The position numbers were made by a program, and so were the translations under genes. Below the pieces are notes generated by a model, which was not told where the DNA came from, searched no databases, and was given only the letters and a program-made list of their open reading frames with translations. 64,000 nucleotides of DNA, from contig WGOC01000017.1 in NCBI GenBank assembly GCA_016124235.1, positions 124,001 to 188,000 of the forward strand, given 5' to 3'. Origin of the DNA: a bacterium (GTDB lineage: Bacteria; Verrucomicrobiota; Verrucomicrobiia; Limisphaerales; RI-55). Positions 46,384 through 55,574 of this stretch are shown in pieces (position 1 is the stretch's first letter; every line of letters begins with the position of its first letter).

Positions 46384-46707
46384 ATGTTACACGTCGAATT
46401 CCAACACGATCTGCCAGCGATGGATTATCTCACGCTGGTCGATCAGGTGGCGCCAGCGATTGCGGATGTCGAAGGTTTGGTCTGGAAAGTCTTCGTCGTG
46501 AGCGGTCCCAACGAAGCCGGCGGCATTTACCTGTTTCGCGACAACGCATCGGCGCAAGCTTACGCGAATGGTCCGTTCATCGCGCAACTCCGGTCGCATC
46601 CGGGGGTCCGCAACTTGATCGTTCGTCGCCACCAGGTTTTGCGGGAACCTTCGCTGGTAACACGCGGTCCTGTGCAATTTGCCGAGGCCTTCCTGATGAA
46701 TCGTTGA
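46384..46707 (+). CDS. YdhR-like putative monooxygenase
   Basis: The product has 107 residues from MLHVEFQHDLPAMDYLTLV, which matches the family start. It is a dimeric alpha/beta-barrel (ABM superfamily) fold: a first strand, the helix MDYLTLVDQVAPAIADVEGLVWKVFVV, then GPNEAGGIYLFRDNASAQAYANGPFIAQLRSHPG, a segment typical of YdhR. The closing strands follow. The catalytic role is unproven for the family. The upstream open frame is discounted. Confidence 0.75.
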   Translation: MLHVEFQHDLPAMDYLTLVDQVAPAIADVEGLVWKVFVVSGPNEAGGIYLFRDNASAQAYANGPFIAQLRSHPGVRNLIVRRHQVLREPSLVTRGPVQFAEAFLMNR

Positions 46708-47003
46708 ATCGCGGAAATCAATCAACGGACCGTCTGCGATCGACATCACCTCACCATGACTTTGGTTCGTCACGGCATTCTCGTTTCTGGCTTTTCGCGC
46801 CGCCAACAATTGCGCCCCAGCAACACGGAGCACACGATCGCCAAAAGCACATTTGCTCGAGAAACGCGCTTGTCCCTTTGAATTCGGCGTGAAACCGTGC
46901 GTCCATTAATCCCGCATTGGCCAACCTGATCGGTCCAACCTTGGGCCTATTCAGATTTCCGGGCGGAAGGGAATGCAGAGGCCGCGTTGAAAAGGAATCA
47001 CAG
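46708..47003. other. Intergenic region with no gene seen
   Basis: No gene, hairpin or repeat is convincing here. An open frame on minus (46751-47119) lacks a ribosome binding site and overlaps the start of the lectin-type gene. Confidence 0.3.
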
Positions 47004-49037
47004 ATGAATGCAATATCGAGACGATCACGCGTGAGAACGATTGGCGTAGCATTGCAGACGGCGGGCATTGTCGCGCTGATGCTGTTGGCTTTTGAAGCTT
47101 CCGCTGAATCACCGCACATTCTGAATCAACCGCGAAGCACCAAGATTCGGGTGGGTGAAACGTTAAGCCTTTCCGTTGATGCGACGGGCACGGAACCTTT
47201 GAATTACACTTGGTACCACGAACGCACCGAAGTCGCTTCGGGCCCCGAGCACACACTTTCGATCACGTCAGCGCAGGCAACTGACGCCGGCGTGTATTGG
47301 GTGAAAGTGAGCAATTCTGACGGTGACATCGGATCGGATGGCGTGCTGGTGCGAGTGGGAACCTACGCCGTGTGGACGGCCGCCATGGGTGGCAACGATC
47401 ACGGTTATGAAATTGTTCAAATCGGTGACCATGAAAACGACTGGGCTCAGATGTTCCGGGATACCTACTCGTCCGGAGGATACATGGTTTCCTATCACTC
47501 CCTGGCGGAAGAGAATTTCGCAAATTCGCTCGTCCCTCCTTCTCAGCTCACGCGCTTGATCGGGCTGATCCAGCCAATCAACTCGTCCGAACCGGGTGGC
47601 GGATGGCGCTGGATGAGCGGTGAGCCGTTCAACTATTCGCGGTGGAACGCCAACGAACCCAACGACGGCGGCAATGGTCTGAATCCGCGCGGCCACGAAA
47701 ATCTGGTCGGCGTTTTTGATACCGGACTTTGGAACGATATCCACGGTGGCGCTCGGAGTTACGTTCTCGAATATCCGACCCAGCTCGTGCTGTACGAGGC
47801 TCCTACAAACACGTTGGTAGCCGGTTATCAAACGGCCGCGCTGCGGGCCGGCGCGGCAAGTTCGTCCTCCATTACCTACACGTGGTATTTGAACAACACC
47901 GCCATCCCCAATGTGACCGGCAATGTCTTGCCCACGGAAGCCGTACTGCCGGACGGCGGGCAGGTCTATGTCGAAGCCAACGATGGTTTCAGCTCTGCTG
48001 CGAGCAGTCCCGTCCAAGTCACGGTCGCGCCGATTTTTAACCAGTCGCCGCATAATGAGGTTGTCTATCAAGGCGATCCGGCTGACTTCAACGTCGGTGT
48101 CACCGGATCCGGACCGTTCACATATCTCTGGTATCGCGATGGTAATTTTGTGTTTAACGGTGGATCGGATCCCAACCTGCACCTCGACGCGGTCACCTCC
48201 AACGACGCGGGAAGTTATCAAGTGGAAGTCTTCAATGCGAAAGGCTCGGCCATGTCGGCGCCCGCCAATTTGGTCGTGATGTCACCCAACAGCCGACTGA
48301 TCCGGGCCGAAGATTTTGAAGCGGGAGCACAACCTGGATGGAGCACACCGGTCACCACAACCGCTCCCGCCGGCGGGCGACGATTTCTCGGCGATTTCGG
48401 CAACGAAACCGTTTCGCTCAATTTAACCAACCTCCCACCGCATACCGAATTGACGGTTTCTTTTGATTTGATCGTCCGCGGCTATTGGGAGGGCAACGCA
48501 TCGTCGGCCTTCTGGGGGGTGGCGCTCGATGGTTCACCGCTCCTGCAAACAACGTTCAGCAGCTACACGTCGCAGTCATATCCCGACCAGTATTTTCAGG
48601 GCGCCCACCCGGCGGCGACCGGCGCCGCGGAACGAAACACCCTCGGCTACGAACTGGTCTACTCGCAGATCAGCATGTACGAAGATTCCCTCTACCGGAT
48701 CACCATCACCGCACCGCACTCCGCCACCCAGGCCATTCTGGGATTTGTCAGCGACTATTCCGACACCTCAGAATCCGGTTGGAGCATCGACAATCTTGTG
48801 GTGACTTCGTCAACGCCAAACGGCAGTCGACTGCTTGTCGAACCACAGGCTGGAACGACCAAATTGAACTTACGCGTGCAAAGTCAGCCGGGTGTGAACG
48901 TCACCGTACGTCAAACGACTGACTTTAGCACGTGGTCCCCTCTCCAATCAGTTTTCAATCAGACCGGCGAGACGACCATTGAGGTCGATCCCAGTCAATT
49001 GGGGCCGCACACGTTCTTTCGCTCGGAAGGAAACTGA
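47004..49037 (+). CDS. Secreted Ig-like / C-type-lectin-domain protein
   Basis: The product has 677 residues from MNAISRRSRVRTIGVAL, with AAGGA upstream and a signal peptide ending ASAES. Residues about 30-115 form an Ig-like domain (VGETLSLSVDATG, YTWYHERTE, DAGVYWVKVSNSDG). Residues about 120-255 form a C-type-lectin-like domain (YMVSYHSLAEENFANS, WRWMSGEPFNYSRWNANEPNDGG, ENLVGVFDTGLWND). Two further Ig-like repeats follow. A jelly-roll-like domain (about 430-600) and a short beta tail end it. It is probably surface-exposed and binds glycans or proteins. Confidence 0.8.
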   Translation: MNAISRRSRVRTIGVALQTAGIVALMLLAFEASAESPHILNQPRSTKIRVGETLSLSVDATGTEPLNYTWYHERTEVASGPEHTLSITSAQATDAGVYWVKVSNSDGDIGSDGVLVRVGTYAVWTAAMGGNDHGYEIVQIGDHENDWAQMFRDTYSSGGYMVSYHSLAEENFANSLVPPSQLTRLIGLIQPINSSEPGGGWRWMSGEPFNYSRWNANEPNDGGNGLNPRGHENLVGVFDTGLWNDIHGGARSYVLEYPTQLVLYEAPTNTLVAGYQTAALRAGAASSSSITYTWYLNNTAIPNVTGNVLPTEAVLPDGGQVYVEANDGFSSAASSPVQVTVAPIFNQSPHNEVVYQGDPADFNVGVTGSGPFTYLWYRDGNFVFNGGSDPNLHLDAVTSNDAGSYQVEVFNAKGSAMSAPANLVVMSPNSRLIRAEDFEAGAQPGWSTPVTTTAPAGGRRFLGDFGNETVSLNLTNLPPHTELTVSFDLIVRGYWEGNASSAFWGVALDGSPLLQTTFSSYTSQSYPDQYFQGAHPAATGAAERNTLGYELVYSQISMYEDSLYRITITAPHSATQAILGFVSDYSDTSESGWSIDNLVVTSSTPNGSRLLVEPQAGTTKLNLRVQSQPGVNVTVRQTTDFSTWSPLQSVFNQTGETTIEVDPSQLGPHTFFRSEGN

Positions 49038-49200
49038 ACCAAGTCCACGATCACTTTGCGTCGCGTCGGGCGGCCAAAGAACGAGAGCTCCATTAAGATT
49101 TTCTGGCAAAATCCGCCGCCAGCGGGAGCAAGGCAAAATCACCGCATAATACCCGTTGACTTGGGGGGGCGCATTTCCTACTTTTCGCGTCCCCAAACGC

Positions 49201-49277
49201 GGGGGCGTAGCTCAATTGGTTAGAGCGCTGCCCTGTCACGGCAGAGGTTACGGGTTCGAGCCCCGCCGCTCCCGCCA
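49201..49277 (+). tRNA. tRNA-Asp(GTC)
   Basis: The 77-nt canonical cloverleaf has acceptor GGGGGCG/CGCTCCC with one G-T pair, then G73 and encoded CCA. The D-loop contains TTGG, the anticodon loop CTGTCAC reads GTC, and the T-arm has GGGTTCGAGCCCC. All invariant positions are present, in contrast with the tRNA-like RNAs at 38627, 41306 and 41458. Confidence 0.97.
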
Positions 49278-49662
49278 TTTTCCCCAATCTGGCCACCTTC
49301 CAGAGAACGTCAAAAAGCGACTCAGGTAAACGCTTTCAGGAATTCAGCCTGTTACCTCTCATCATTGCTTGTGCCAGCCAAGGATGACCGGACGGACGTC
49401 AGTCTTCAGGCATTCTTTTCGACTTTTGAAACGGACCGGACGGTGAGTGCAAGGGGTGTGACACAAAATGAATTTGAGCCACTGATACCCCGAAATCTGG
49501 TTGACCAAGCCATCTACGGGACCAACCGGAGAGGAAGATTGGATATGTCGGCCCAGCTTACCGGCTCTGGAAAAATGTTAAAAAGAGCTCCTATTTCTAA
49601 CACATTCCTATGACGTGTTAAAATGGACGACGTGCACTTCCGATGTGGAAAGCAATCAGCCT
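49278..49662. other. Intergenic region after tRNA-Asp
   Basis: No gene is recognised. An 82-codon frame (49365-49613) has no ribosome binding site and no domain. A dyad TAACAC...GTGTTA spans 49598-49620 in an A/T-rich stretch and could serve as a weak terminator or operator. No integrase or copy of the tRNA 3' end was found. Confidence 0.35.
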
Positions 49663-49893
49663 TTATTGGCCATCACGGTCGGCGCCTTTTTTACCTTTTG
49701 TCGCGAGCAGTGACGAAAGACAAAGAATTGAACCGGCGCCCAGTGCGAACCAATCAAAAGGCTGAGCTTGGCTGAACCAGGTCTTTGCGATCGCACTCAA
49801 AATGCAAATCGATCCGAGGATGATGCAAACCACAAAATAGGCCAGCGTCTCGGGCTTGCGATCGTGCGTGTTTCCGACGTCGTTTTGTTTCAT
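49663..49893 (-). CDS. Small two-span membrane protein
   Basis: The product has 76 residues from MKQNDVGNTHDRKPETLAYF. Two transmembrane helices are clear (FVVCIILGSICILSAIA and FDWFALGAGSILCLSSLLA). The C-terminus is basic (TKGKKGADR). It follows the sigma-factor gene by 8 nt on the same strand and may be a partner or small anti-sigma-like protein. No family is recognised. Confidence 0.6.
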   Translation of the reverse strand: MKQNDVGNTHDRKPETLAYFVVCIILGSICILSAIAKTWFSQAQPFDWFALGAGSILCLSSLLATKGKKGADRDGQ

Positions 49894-49901
49894 AGGCAAA
49901 T

Positions 49902-51524
49902 TCAGTCTACCGACGGTTTGTGCATCTTCTTCCGAACGATGCGAGACCACCAAACGACGGGGACGATCACGAGCAGAGCCGTAATGCCGAGAATCACAGC
50001 ATACGATTGACCCATCGCCGAAAGATTCGTGATCGATGCCGCCAGTTCGTTGTTGATGTGCTTCGCATACGCGACCGGGCCAATGGCGGCTTCCCTGGCA
50101 ATTGAAAAGCCCGGACTAAAGGCGCTTTCCCACCCCAAGGCGGACATCGATGCGTACGCCTTGTACCCAATTGCCGAAGCCCCCATGGCCAGCAAACCGA
50201 CTCCGACGGTGCCCATGGCGGCAACGCCAAACCCAACTGCGCCCGCGGTGACCAGTCCGACGGAAACGATGCCCACGCTGACCGGCGCGACGGCGAAGCC
50301 ACCCCACGCAAACAACAGCCCGTAGGCCCGGTCGCCCGCGGCAATCCAGCCGATTGCCGGTTTCTCACCTTCTTCCGCCATGGCGAACTTGGCGTGTATC
50401 AGCGGCACCCCGAGGAGTGTAACGCGACTCTTGTATTCACGTTTCTTGGAATCAGGTTGGTCGTCGGGCGATGTAAAAAGATCAGGCCGGCGAACTCTTT
50501 CAGCCGTTCGCAAGGCCCGTGCTTTTTTAAGCAAACGGGCGGTGATCACCACATAGCTGATCACGAGACCCACGACCAGGACCTGTGAGAGCGCGGCCAG
50601 GTAAGCTGGATTTCCATACCCCGCCAGCGCCAGATAACGCAGTCCAAACATTCCGCCGACAAACACCAGGGCGACGGCAAAGAATATCACCACGGTTTTG
50701 ACAACCGCTCGTCGCTCACGTCGCGTGCGTGATTGGTCCAGGCCGGCCCGCAGGGCAAAAAAAGAGCTGACCACGCCGGAAACCGTCGCAAGGAAGGAAA
50801 CCACGGTCGCCCACTTGAACGCCGAGCCCACCTTCGCCGCGGTCACCCCGGCGCCGGCCGCCTTGGCGGTGGGCGCCACGGTGAACAGTGCGGCGATCAC
50901 TCCCGCGGTGAACACGTGTCCAGGCGCGCTTCGCACCAACGCTCCTTCCACAAAGTTCATCATCTTTTCCTGGAGCAACTTTCGTCCGCGAGACAGCCGC
51001 TGCTTGACCGCGTCCTCACTCAAATCCAATTCGCAGGCGACGTGCTCGATCGACTGATGCTCGCGGTAGTATAGGATCAAGGTTTCCCGGTAGGTGTCCG
51101 GCACCGATTCCAGCGCCCGCCACAATAGGGCCTGTTCTTCTTCTCTCATGGCGACATCGACGATCGCCTCGTCATTTGATTCCAAAACATCCGCCTCCAG
51201 TTCGTCCGCGTGGCGGATTGGTTGTTGCGCCTCTTTTCTCCGGTGATGACTGATTTTAAACCTGAGAATGCCGCAAAGCCACGACTTGAGTTTCTCGGGC
51301 TCACGCAGTGTATCGAGCTTTCTCCACGCTTCGACAAACGCCTCCTGCGCGACGTCCTCACTTTCACTCAGATGGCCGAGGGACGAATATGCCAACGAGC
51401 AAAGGAGCCGCTGATAGCGAGCCACGATTTTTTCAAATGCCTGCCGGTCGCCGCCGAGCGATGCAATCACCAGGGAAGCATCGCTCAGGTCCTCGACGGC
51501 AGAATTGTTGATATCGATTTTCAT
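49902..51524 (-). CDS. ECF sigma factor fused to a large membrane domain
   Basis: The product has 540 residues from MKIDINNSAVEDLSD (a TTG four codons upstream is possible). Residues 15-185 are an ECF sigma: region 2 has RYQRLLCSLAYSSLGHLSESEDVAQEAFVEAWRKLDTL, and region 4 has ALESVPDTYRETLILYYREHQSIEHVACELDLSEDAVKQRLSRGRKLL. From about 200 there are at least five transmembrane or small-residue-rich segments (GIVSVGLVTAGAVGFGVAAMGTVGVGLLAMG). Such C-terminal extensions replace a separate anti-sigma in some ECF groups. A soluble loop (PDLFTSPDDQPDSKKREYKS) lies between. Confidence 0.88.
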   Translation of the reverse strand: MKIDINNSAVEDLSDASLVIASLGGDRQAFEKIVARYQRLLCSLAYSSLGHLSESEDVAQEAFVEAWRKLDTLREPEKLKSWLCGILRFKISHHRRKEAQQPIRHADELEADVLESNDEAIVDVAMREEEQALLWRALESVPDTYRETLILYYREHQSIEHVACELDLSEDAVKQRLSRGRKLLQEKMMNFVEGALVRSAPGHVFTAGVIAALFTVAPTAKAAGAGVTAAKVGSAFKWATVVSFLATVSGVVSSFFALRAGLDQSRTRRERRAVVKTVVIFFAVALVFVGGMFGLRYLALAGYGNPAYLAALSQVLVVGLVISYVVITARLLKKARALRTAERVRRPDLFTSPDDQPDSKKREYKSRVTLLGVPLIHAKFAMAEEGEKPAIGWIAAGDRAYGLLFAWGGFAVAPVSVGIVSVGLVTAGAVGFGVAAMGTVGVGLLAMGASAIGYKAYASMSALGWESAFSPGFSIAREAAIGPVAYAKHINNELAASITNLSAMGQSYAVILGITALLVIVPVVWWSRIVRKKMHKPSVD

Positions 51525-51559
51525 CAGCTTCAACAACTCAGTGCCGGGGCAGGCGCAAA

Positions 51560-51629
51560 AGGTGACAACTTTTTCAAAACAAAATTTCGGTCACAAAAAT
51601 CCGGTGAGAAACGAAAAAGTTTGTCACCT
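51560..51629. promoter_or_regulatory. Inverted-repeat promoter motif between sigma factor and CIA30 lipoprotein
   Basis: GAAAAAGTTTGTCACCT at 51613-51629 on plus is matched on minus at 51575-51560 by GAAAAAGTTGTCACCT. The two arms point outward at the divergent genes and are 37 nt apart. A GTCACC core at this position in an ECF promoter suggests a -35 element recognised by the sigma factor itself. This would give autoregulation and co-control of the lipoprotein gene. Confidence 0.55.
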
Positions 51630-51728
51630 CGAATCCCGCGGCGGGCACTCAAACAGCGAATTACGGATTGCCGCGCTGTTACCGGCACATCCGATTTGAA
51701 CCCAAGAGAACATTCAGCCCACACGAAC

Positions 51729-52379
51729 ATGAAGAATTTCACATCACACGTCATCGTCGCCGTCACGCTCGCATTTCTAACGGGTTGCTCCAAGCAAGCT
51801 GAGAGCAAAGGCGAAAGCGAAGGCAATCCCAGCGCCCAAGTGGTCAAATCCGCAGTCGCCACCACCGGCGCAATCTCACCAAACATCGACGACTTCAGCG
51901 ATGCGAACAAGAACAGCCTCGGCATTGAGCGCCAGTTCATCGACGACACGGCGGCCGGCGGGCAAACCCGAACCCAACATGATGTCGAAAAAGGCATTCT
52001 TTCGGCGACGGGCGAGATTGTTCCGCCCCGCGGGCAACCTGGTTGGGCCAGCATTGTATTGCTGCTCGATCCGCAAGGACGCCCGCAAGATGCCAGCGCG
52101 TATGAGGGCGTCCAACTTTTGGTACGTGTGAACAAAGGCAACCTTTCCGTTTCGGCCAACAGTTCGGAGATAACAAACTTTGATTATCACGCGGCGCAAG
52201 TCACGCCCCCGGCCGACGGAGAATTTCATGAGGTCAAAATCCCATTCGCTCGAATGAAGCGCGCGTGGTCGGCGCAAACCACGCTCAACCCGAAGACGCT
52301 CACCAGCCTCAGCCTGGTCGCATTCGATGTTCAACCGGGATCGTTCGACTTCGCGATCGATGAAGTGAGCTTCTACTGA
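51729..52379 (+). CDS. CIA30-like lipoprotein
   Basis: The product has 216 residues starting MKNFTSHVIVAVTLAFLTGCSK, with a type II signal peptide and lipobox LTGC. The mature protein has the CIA30/galactose-binding-like pattern: IDDFSDANKNSLGIERQFID, GQPGWASIVLLLDPQGRPQDASAYEGVQLLVRVN, and the ending NPKTLTSLSLVAFDVQPGSFDFAIDEVSFY. In other bacteria such domains bind carbohydrates or hydrophobic ligands. It is divergent from the ECF sigma-factor gene and shares its inverted-repeat promoter, so it may be a target of that sigma factor. Confidence 0.8.
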   Translation: MKNFTSHVIVAVTLAFLTGCSKQAESKGESEGNPSAQVVKSAVATTGAISPNIDDFSDANKNSLGIERQFIDDTAAGGQTRTQHDVEKGILSATGEIVPPRGQPGWASIVLLLDPQGRPQDASAYEGVQLLVRVNKGNLSVSANSSEITNFDYHAAQVTPPADGEFHEVKIPFARMKRAWSAQTTLNPKTLTSLSLVAFDVQPGSFDFAIDEVSFY

Positions 52380-52420
52380 CCTCAACGCCATCAACCCGAA
52401 ATCTTCAAGCTTTGAAACCA

Positions 52421-53683
52421 ATGAACGCTTCAGCACCAAATGATCGACTCGATTACCTCGACGCCGTACGCGCCTTCGCGCTGCTGCTTGGCATCGTGTT
52501 TCATGCCAGTGTGTCCTTCATGCCGTTCTTCATCGGCTGGGCGGTGATGGACATCTCGACCAGTTCGTTCGTGTCGCAATTCATGCTGGTCAGCCATTCC
52601 TTCCGAATGGAGCTGTTCTTTCTAATCGCCGGCTACTTCAGCCACATGACTTTTCACCGCAAGGGCGCCGGCGTGTTCATCAATTCACGGCTGATGCGCA
52701 TCGCCATCCCTTTTGTTGTGGGATGGTTTCTCCTGAAGCCACTCGTCATCTCCGGATGGGTGATGGGCGCCGAAAGCATGAGAGGCGACGTGAACATATT
52801 GAACGGTTTGAGGGTCGCGGTGCAAAATGTGATTCAATCGCCGAACGAACTTTTTACGGGCAGCCACCTTTGGTTTCTTTACTACCTCCTCCTGGTCACC
52901 GCCATGGCGTTGGCATTGCGCGCCATGACGATCCCGGGTTCCAAGCTCTACTCTCGTGCAACAAATTGGGCGGACCAGATGATCGCTTGGCTCACCAGTT
53001 CACGCTTCTCTTGGTTCGCGCTCTCCGTGCCCACAGCCTGTTGCCTCTGGTTTATGAGTAATTGGGGCATGGACACGCCTGACAAATCGTTGGTTCCTCA
53101 CGTACCCGTTCTCTGCGTATACGGCGGATTCTTCGTCGTCGGCTGGCTCCTGCATCGACAACCGAAACTCATTGAACGCTTTGCTCGCCTTACCGCTGGT
53201 CGATTCATGCTTTGCTGCGGCAGTGTCGTCGCCACCATCGTGTTGTCCCGCTACCAAGCCCATTTGGGACATCCAAACATCATTTCGATTCACGCCGGAT
53301 TTGCGGTCAGCTACGCGATGATGATGTGGTCGCTTGTCTGCCTCACGATCGGTCTGTTCAAAAGACTTTTTGACAGGCCCAGTAAAGCCGTTCGATACAT
53401 CGCTGATTCGTCGTACTGGCTCTACCTCGTCCACCTTCCCATCGTGATCTGGCTGCAGATCGCCTTTGCTGAATTGCCGTTCCACTGGGCGCTCAAGCTC
53501 ACCGCCATCTCGCTGCTTAGCGTTGGAATATCGCTCGTTCTCTACGATCTCTTCGTCCGCTCCACGCTGATCGGCAAAACGTTAAACGGCCGTAGGAAAG
53601 AACGAATGCTGTTTAGGCGGCGTTCAAACGACCTGAACAAGGCGGGCCTGAAGGGCATCAACGCGGCAACCGAAAGCTGTTGA
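52421..53683 (+). CDS. Acyltransferase-3 / MdoC-type membrane protein
   Basis: The product has 420 residues from MNASAPNDRLDYLDAVRAFALLLGIVFHASVSF. The N-terminal helix with RLDYLDAVRAFALLLGIVFHA carries the acyltransferase-3 signature (R-x-x-x-x-D, active-site His in VFHA). About ten transmembrane helices follow, with FFLIAGYFSHMTF and YYLLLVTAMALAL. The ending SSYWLYLVHLPIVIWLQ is also typical. It transfers acyl groups across or onto envelope glycans (OPG succinylation is the MdoC model). The start is chosen as ATG over the TTG at 52412. Confidence 0.85.
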   Translation: MNASAPNDRLDYLDAVRAFALLLGIVFHASVSFMPFFIGWAVMDISTSSFVSQFMLVSHSFRMELFFLIAGYFSHMTFHRKGAGVFINSRLMRIAIPFVVGWFLLKPLVISGWVMGAESMRGDVNILNGLRVAVQNVIQSPNELFTGSHLWFLYYLLLVTAMALALRAMTIPGSKLYSRATNWADQMIAWLTSSRFSWFALSVPTACCLWFMSNWGMDTPDKSLVPHVPVLCVYGGFFVVGWLLHRQPKLIERFARLTAGRFMLCCGSVVATIVLSRYQAHLGHPNIISIHAGFAVSYAMMMWSLVCLTIGLFKRLFDRPSKAVRYIADSSYWLYLVHLPIVIWLQIAFAELPFHWALKLTAISLLSVGISLVLYDLFVRSTLIGKTLNGRRKERMLFRRRSNDLNKAGLKGINAATESC

Positions 53684-53834
53684 AACGAATCGCCCAACCG
53701 ACTCGATTTACGATGCGACCCAGTTGGCGATGCCTTTCGCTCGACATATCAATCGCCGCAAAAGTCATTTGCCCAAAACAAACGGTTCGCTACGCGCCCG
53801 CGAATTCAACGCGCGTTCTGATCGAGAAGGATGC

Positions 53835-54191
53835 CTAAGCGGACGGGCTCACAGGTCGCCGGTTCCAAAACAGAACGCCGTAGCAACCGATCGAAAAACC
53901 AATAACCGCAGCGAGCGTAAGCGGCCAACATGGCATGCTAAAGGACACCTGAATCGTGCCGGTGGGAGCGTCAGCAAAGACGAACGGTTCAACGCGCCAT
54001 TCTGTCATCGCTCCTGTTTCGAGATCGATATGTCGTGCGATCTGAAAAAACGGGTCATAAACCATGGCGGGATCTCGCTCGCGGAGCGCACTCATCGCAA
54101 ATGGCCAGAGAGCATGGGCGTAAAACGCCAGCCACAGCCCCGAAAAAAGTGTCAGCACCCAAATCAGCGCAAGTTCAATGAATCGCCGCAT
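53835..54191 (-). CDS. Hypothetical two-span membrane protein
   Basis: The 118-residue protein has an N-terminal transmembrane helix (FIELALIWVLTLFSGLWLAFYA), a periplasmic loop (DPAMVYDPFFQIARHIDLETGAMTEWRVEPFVF) and a C-terminal helix (LTLAAVIGFSIGCYGVLFWNRR). There is no recognised family. It is convergent with the acyltransferase gene. The following 54192-54368 contains no convincing gene. Confidence 0.6.
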   Translation of the reverse strand: MRRFIELALIWVLTLFSGLWLAFYAHALWPFAMSALRERDPAMVYDPFFQIARHIDLETGAMTEWRVEPFVFADAPTGTIQVSFSMPCWPLTLAAVIGFSIGCYGVLFWNRRPVSPSA

Positions 54192-54368
54192 TGGGGCAAT
54201 TGACGAAAGTCACGCGCACAGGGTCAAGTCGATTGCGGTCGGAGGACCCTTACAAATCAATGAGGCTTCGTGCGCACGGCAAGAGAACGCGAAGCGAACC
54301 GAAAGAGTTTATTGAAATCAGGATTAAACCTTGCCGACGAATCGACCGATAATCAGAGTGATCTCGCA

Positions 54369-54479
54369 ATGGGTGCTTACATCAAACATGCGTTTCGCGG
54401 CTGGACCGTGATCGACTTTCTGCTGCTGGCTGGTGGAATCTTGACGGTCGTCGTCGGGTTCGTCATGGCCCGGCATTGA
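54369..54479 (+). CDS. Possible 36-residue membrane peptide
   Basis: MGAYIKHAFRGWTVIDFLLL starts a frame that continues with AGGILTVVVGFVMARH, one transmembrane helix. A GTG at 54270 in the same frame would give 69 residues, the added part being charged and unconvincing. No Shine-Dalgarno is clear. It may be a small membrane protein or a chance frame. Confidence 0.35.
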   Translation: MGAYIKHAFRGWTVIDFLLLAGGILTVVVGFVMARH

Positions 54480-54669
54480 CCCGCCTGCTCGCGGTAGTTT
54501 CCTTCGTGGCGTCCACGCCGCGGGCTTTCTCTTCACACGAACCAGATCGAATTCGACGGTGCCGAATTAATCATGCCCGGCCAAAATCGCGGGGAATCCG
54601 CAAACGATTGTGCGAGCGCTTCAACCTACCGCCAAAAGTCGAACTGTGGCCGCACGGTGAACTGCTGAC

Positions 54670-55125
54670 TTATTGGTCCCCCCAACCTCCCGGACCCATG
54701 CTTTTGGGAATATTGGGTGGCCGTGTCAGCGTCTGTAGGTTGCCAAATTCCACGATCCAATGCTTCCTACCTTTCGTTGCGTTGAGGGAGTACTCATCGA
54801 GCATTCCATTTGTCAACGAGGCGTACCACCAGATTCTGTCGAATCCCGTCTTCTCGCCTCTGTAGAGATCGTTCTCCCAATAGTCACCCGAGGCGACCAA
54901 ATTTTGAAAAGTTGCGGGTGTCGACCGAACCGATCTGCAGTACTCACCGATCAGGCGGACCGGCCATCTGGCCATCAAGGCCGAATTCAGTTGCTCTTGC
55001 GTGCTTACGGTGTGCTCCACCGGGTGCCATTTCAGTGTCGAACTATTCGGGCTGGGCTCCCGTGATAAACATCCGGTGAGTGCCATCATGCTGGCGACAT
55101 GCATCGCGGCTTTGATTGGTTTCAT
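54670..55125 (-). CDS. Predicted lipoprotein
   Basis: The product has 151 residues from MKPIKAAMHVASMMALTGCL, a lipobox (ALTGC) signal. The mature domain contains ALMARWPVRLIGEYCRSVRS, GDYWENDLYRGEKTGFDRIWWYASLTNGMLDEYSLNATKGRK and a Gly/Pro-rich end. No family is recognised. It lies 2 nt after the stop of the gene at 55128 on the same strand; the two form a small operon of envelope proteins. The A/T content is higher than in neighbouring conserved genes. Confidence 0.65.
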   Translation of the reverse strand: MKPIKAAMHVASMMALTGCLSREPSPNSSTLKWHPVEHTVSTQEQLNSALMARWPVRLIGEYCRSVRSTPATFQNLVASGDYWENDLYRGEKTGFDRIWWYASLTNGMLDEYSLNATKGRKHWIVEFGNLQTLTRPPNIPKSMGPGGWGDQ

Positions 55126-55127
55126 GT

Positions 55128-55559
55128 CTAAATTCCCCACAACAGATAGAATGCGTTAGTACCGGTTTTGTCGATTCTGAGGTACTCTTCGCCTCGCCTT
55201 CCCTTACGGAAGAACAAGCTTGAACCGTCGTTTAGCGGCGTCGCGCTCCACCATCCTCGATCTCCTCTCGATTCAAACCAGTTTATGGAATCAGTTGAAG
55301 CCCCAACAAAACCACCATTCGCGACGATCTGTGCCATATCCCGAGAACCCGCGCTGAACGATATGCGCACTTCCGGTTCGGTCATCAGTCCAAACAAGTC
55401 GTTGCTTTCGGTGCGAATATGATTCACGGACTTCGGTATGGGCCTCACCACATACATCGCGAAACGAATGGAATCGCGCCGGATTCCGTGAAGAACCGCA
55501 AGAGCTCCGAGTGCACCAATACAAATCGCGCCTGCAATCAATGCTCGCCGTGTTGTCAT
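55128..55559 (-). CDS. Hypothetical exported protein
   Basis: The 143-residue protein has an N-terminal signal anchor (TTRRALIAGAICIGALGALAVL). The remainder is beta-rich (HIRTESNDLFGLMTEPEVRISFSAG, RGWWSATPLNDGSSLFFRKGRRGEEYLRIDK). It is the upstream partner of the lipoprotein gene at 54670. It is divergent from the XRE regulator gene with only 15 nt between the starts, so their promoters must lie inside each other's coding regions or be shared. Confidence 0.6.
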   Translation of the reverse strand: MTTRRALIAGAICIGALGALAVLHGIRRDSIRFAMYVVRPIPKSVNHIRTESNDLFGLMTEPEVRISFSAGSRDMAQIVANGGFVGASTDSINWFESRGDRGWWSATPLNDGSSLFFRKGRRGEEYLRIDKTGTNAFYLLWGI

Positions 55560-55574
55560 GCGTTCGACGGAAGC

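Noticed and set aside
49201-49662. Integration site or genomic island at tRNA-Asp
   Set aside because: No integrase gene and no repeated tRNA 3' end were found nearby.
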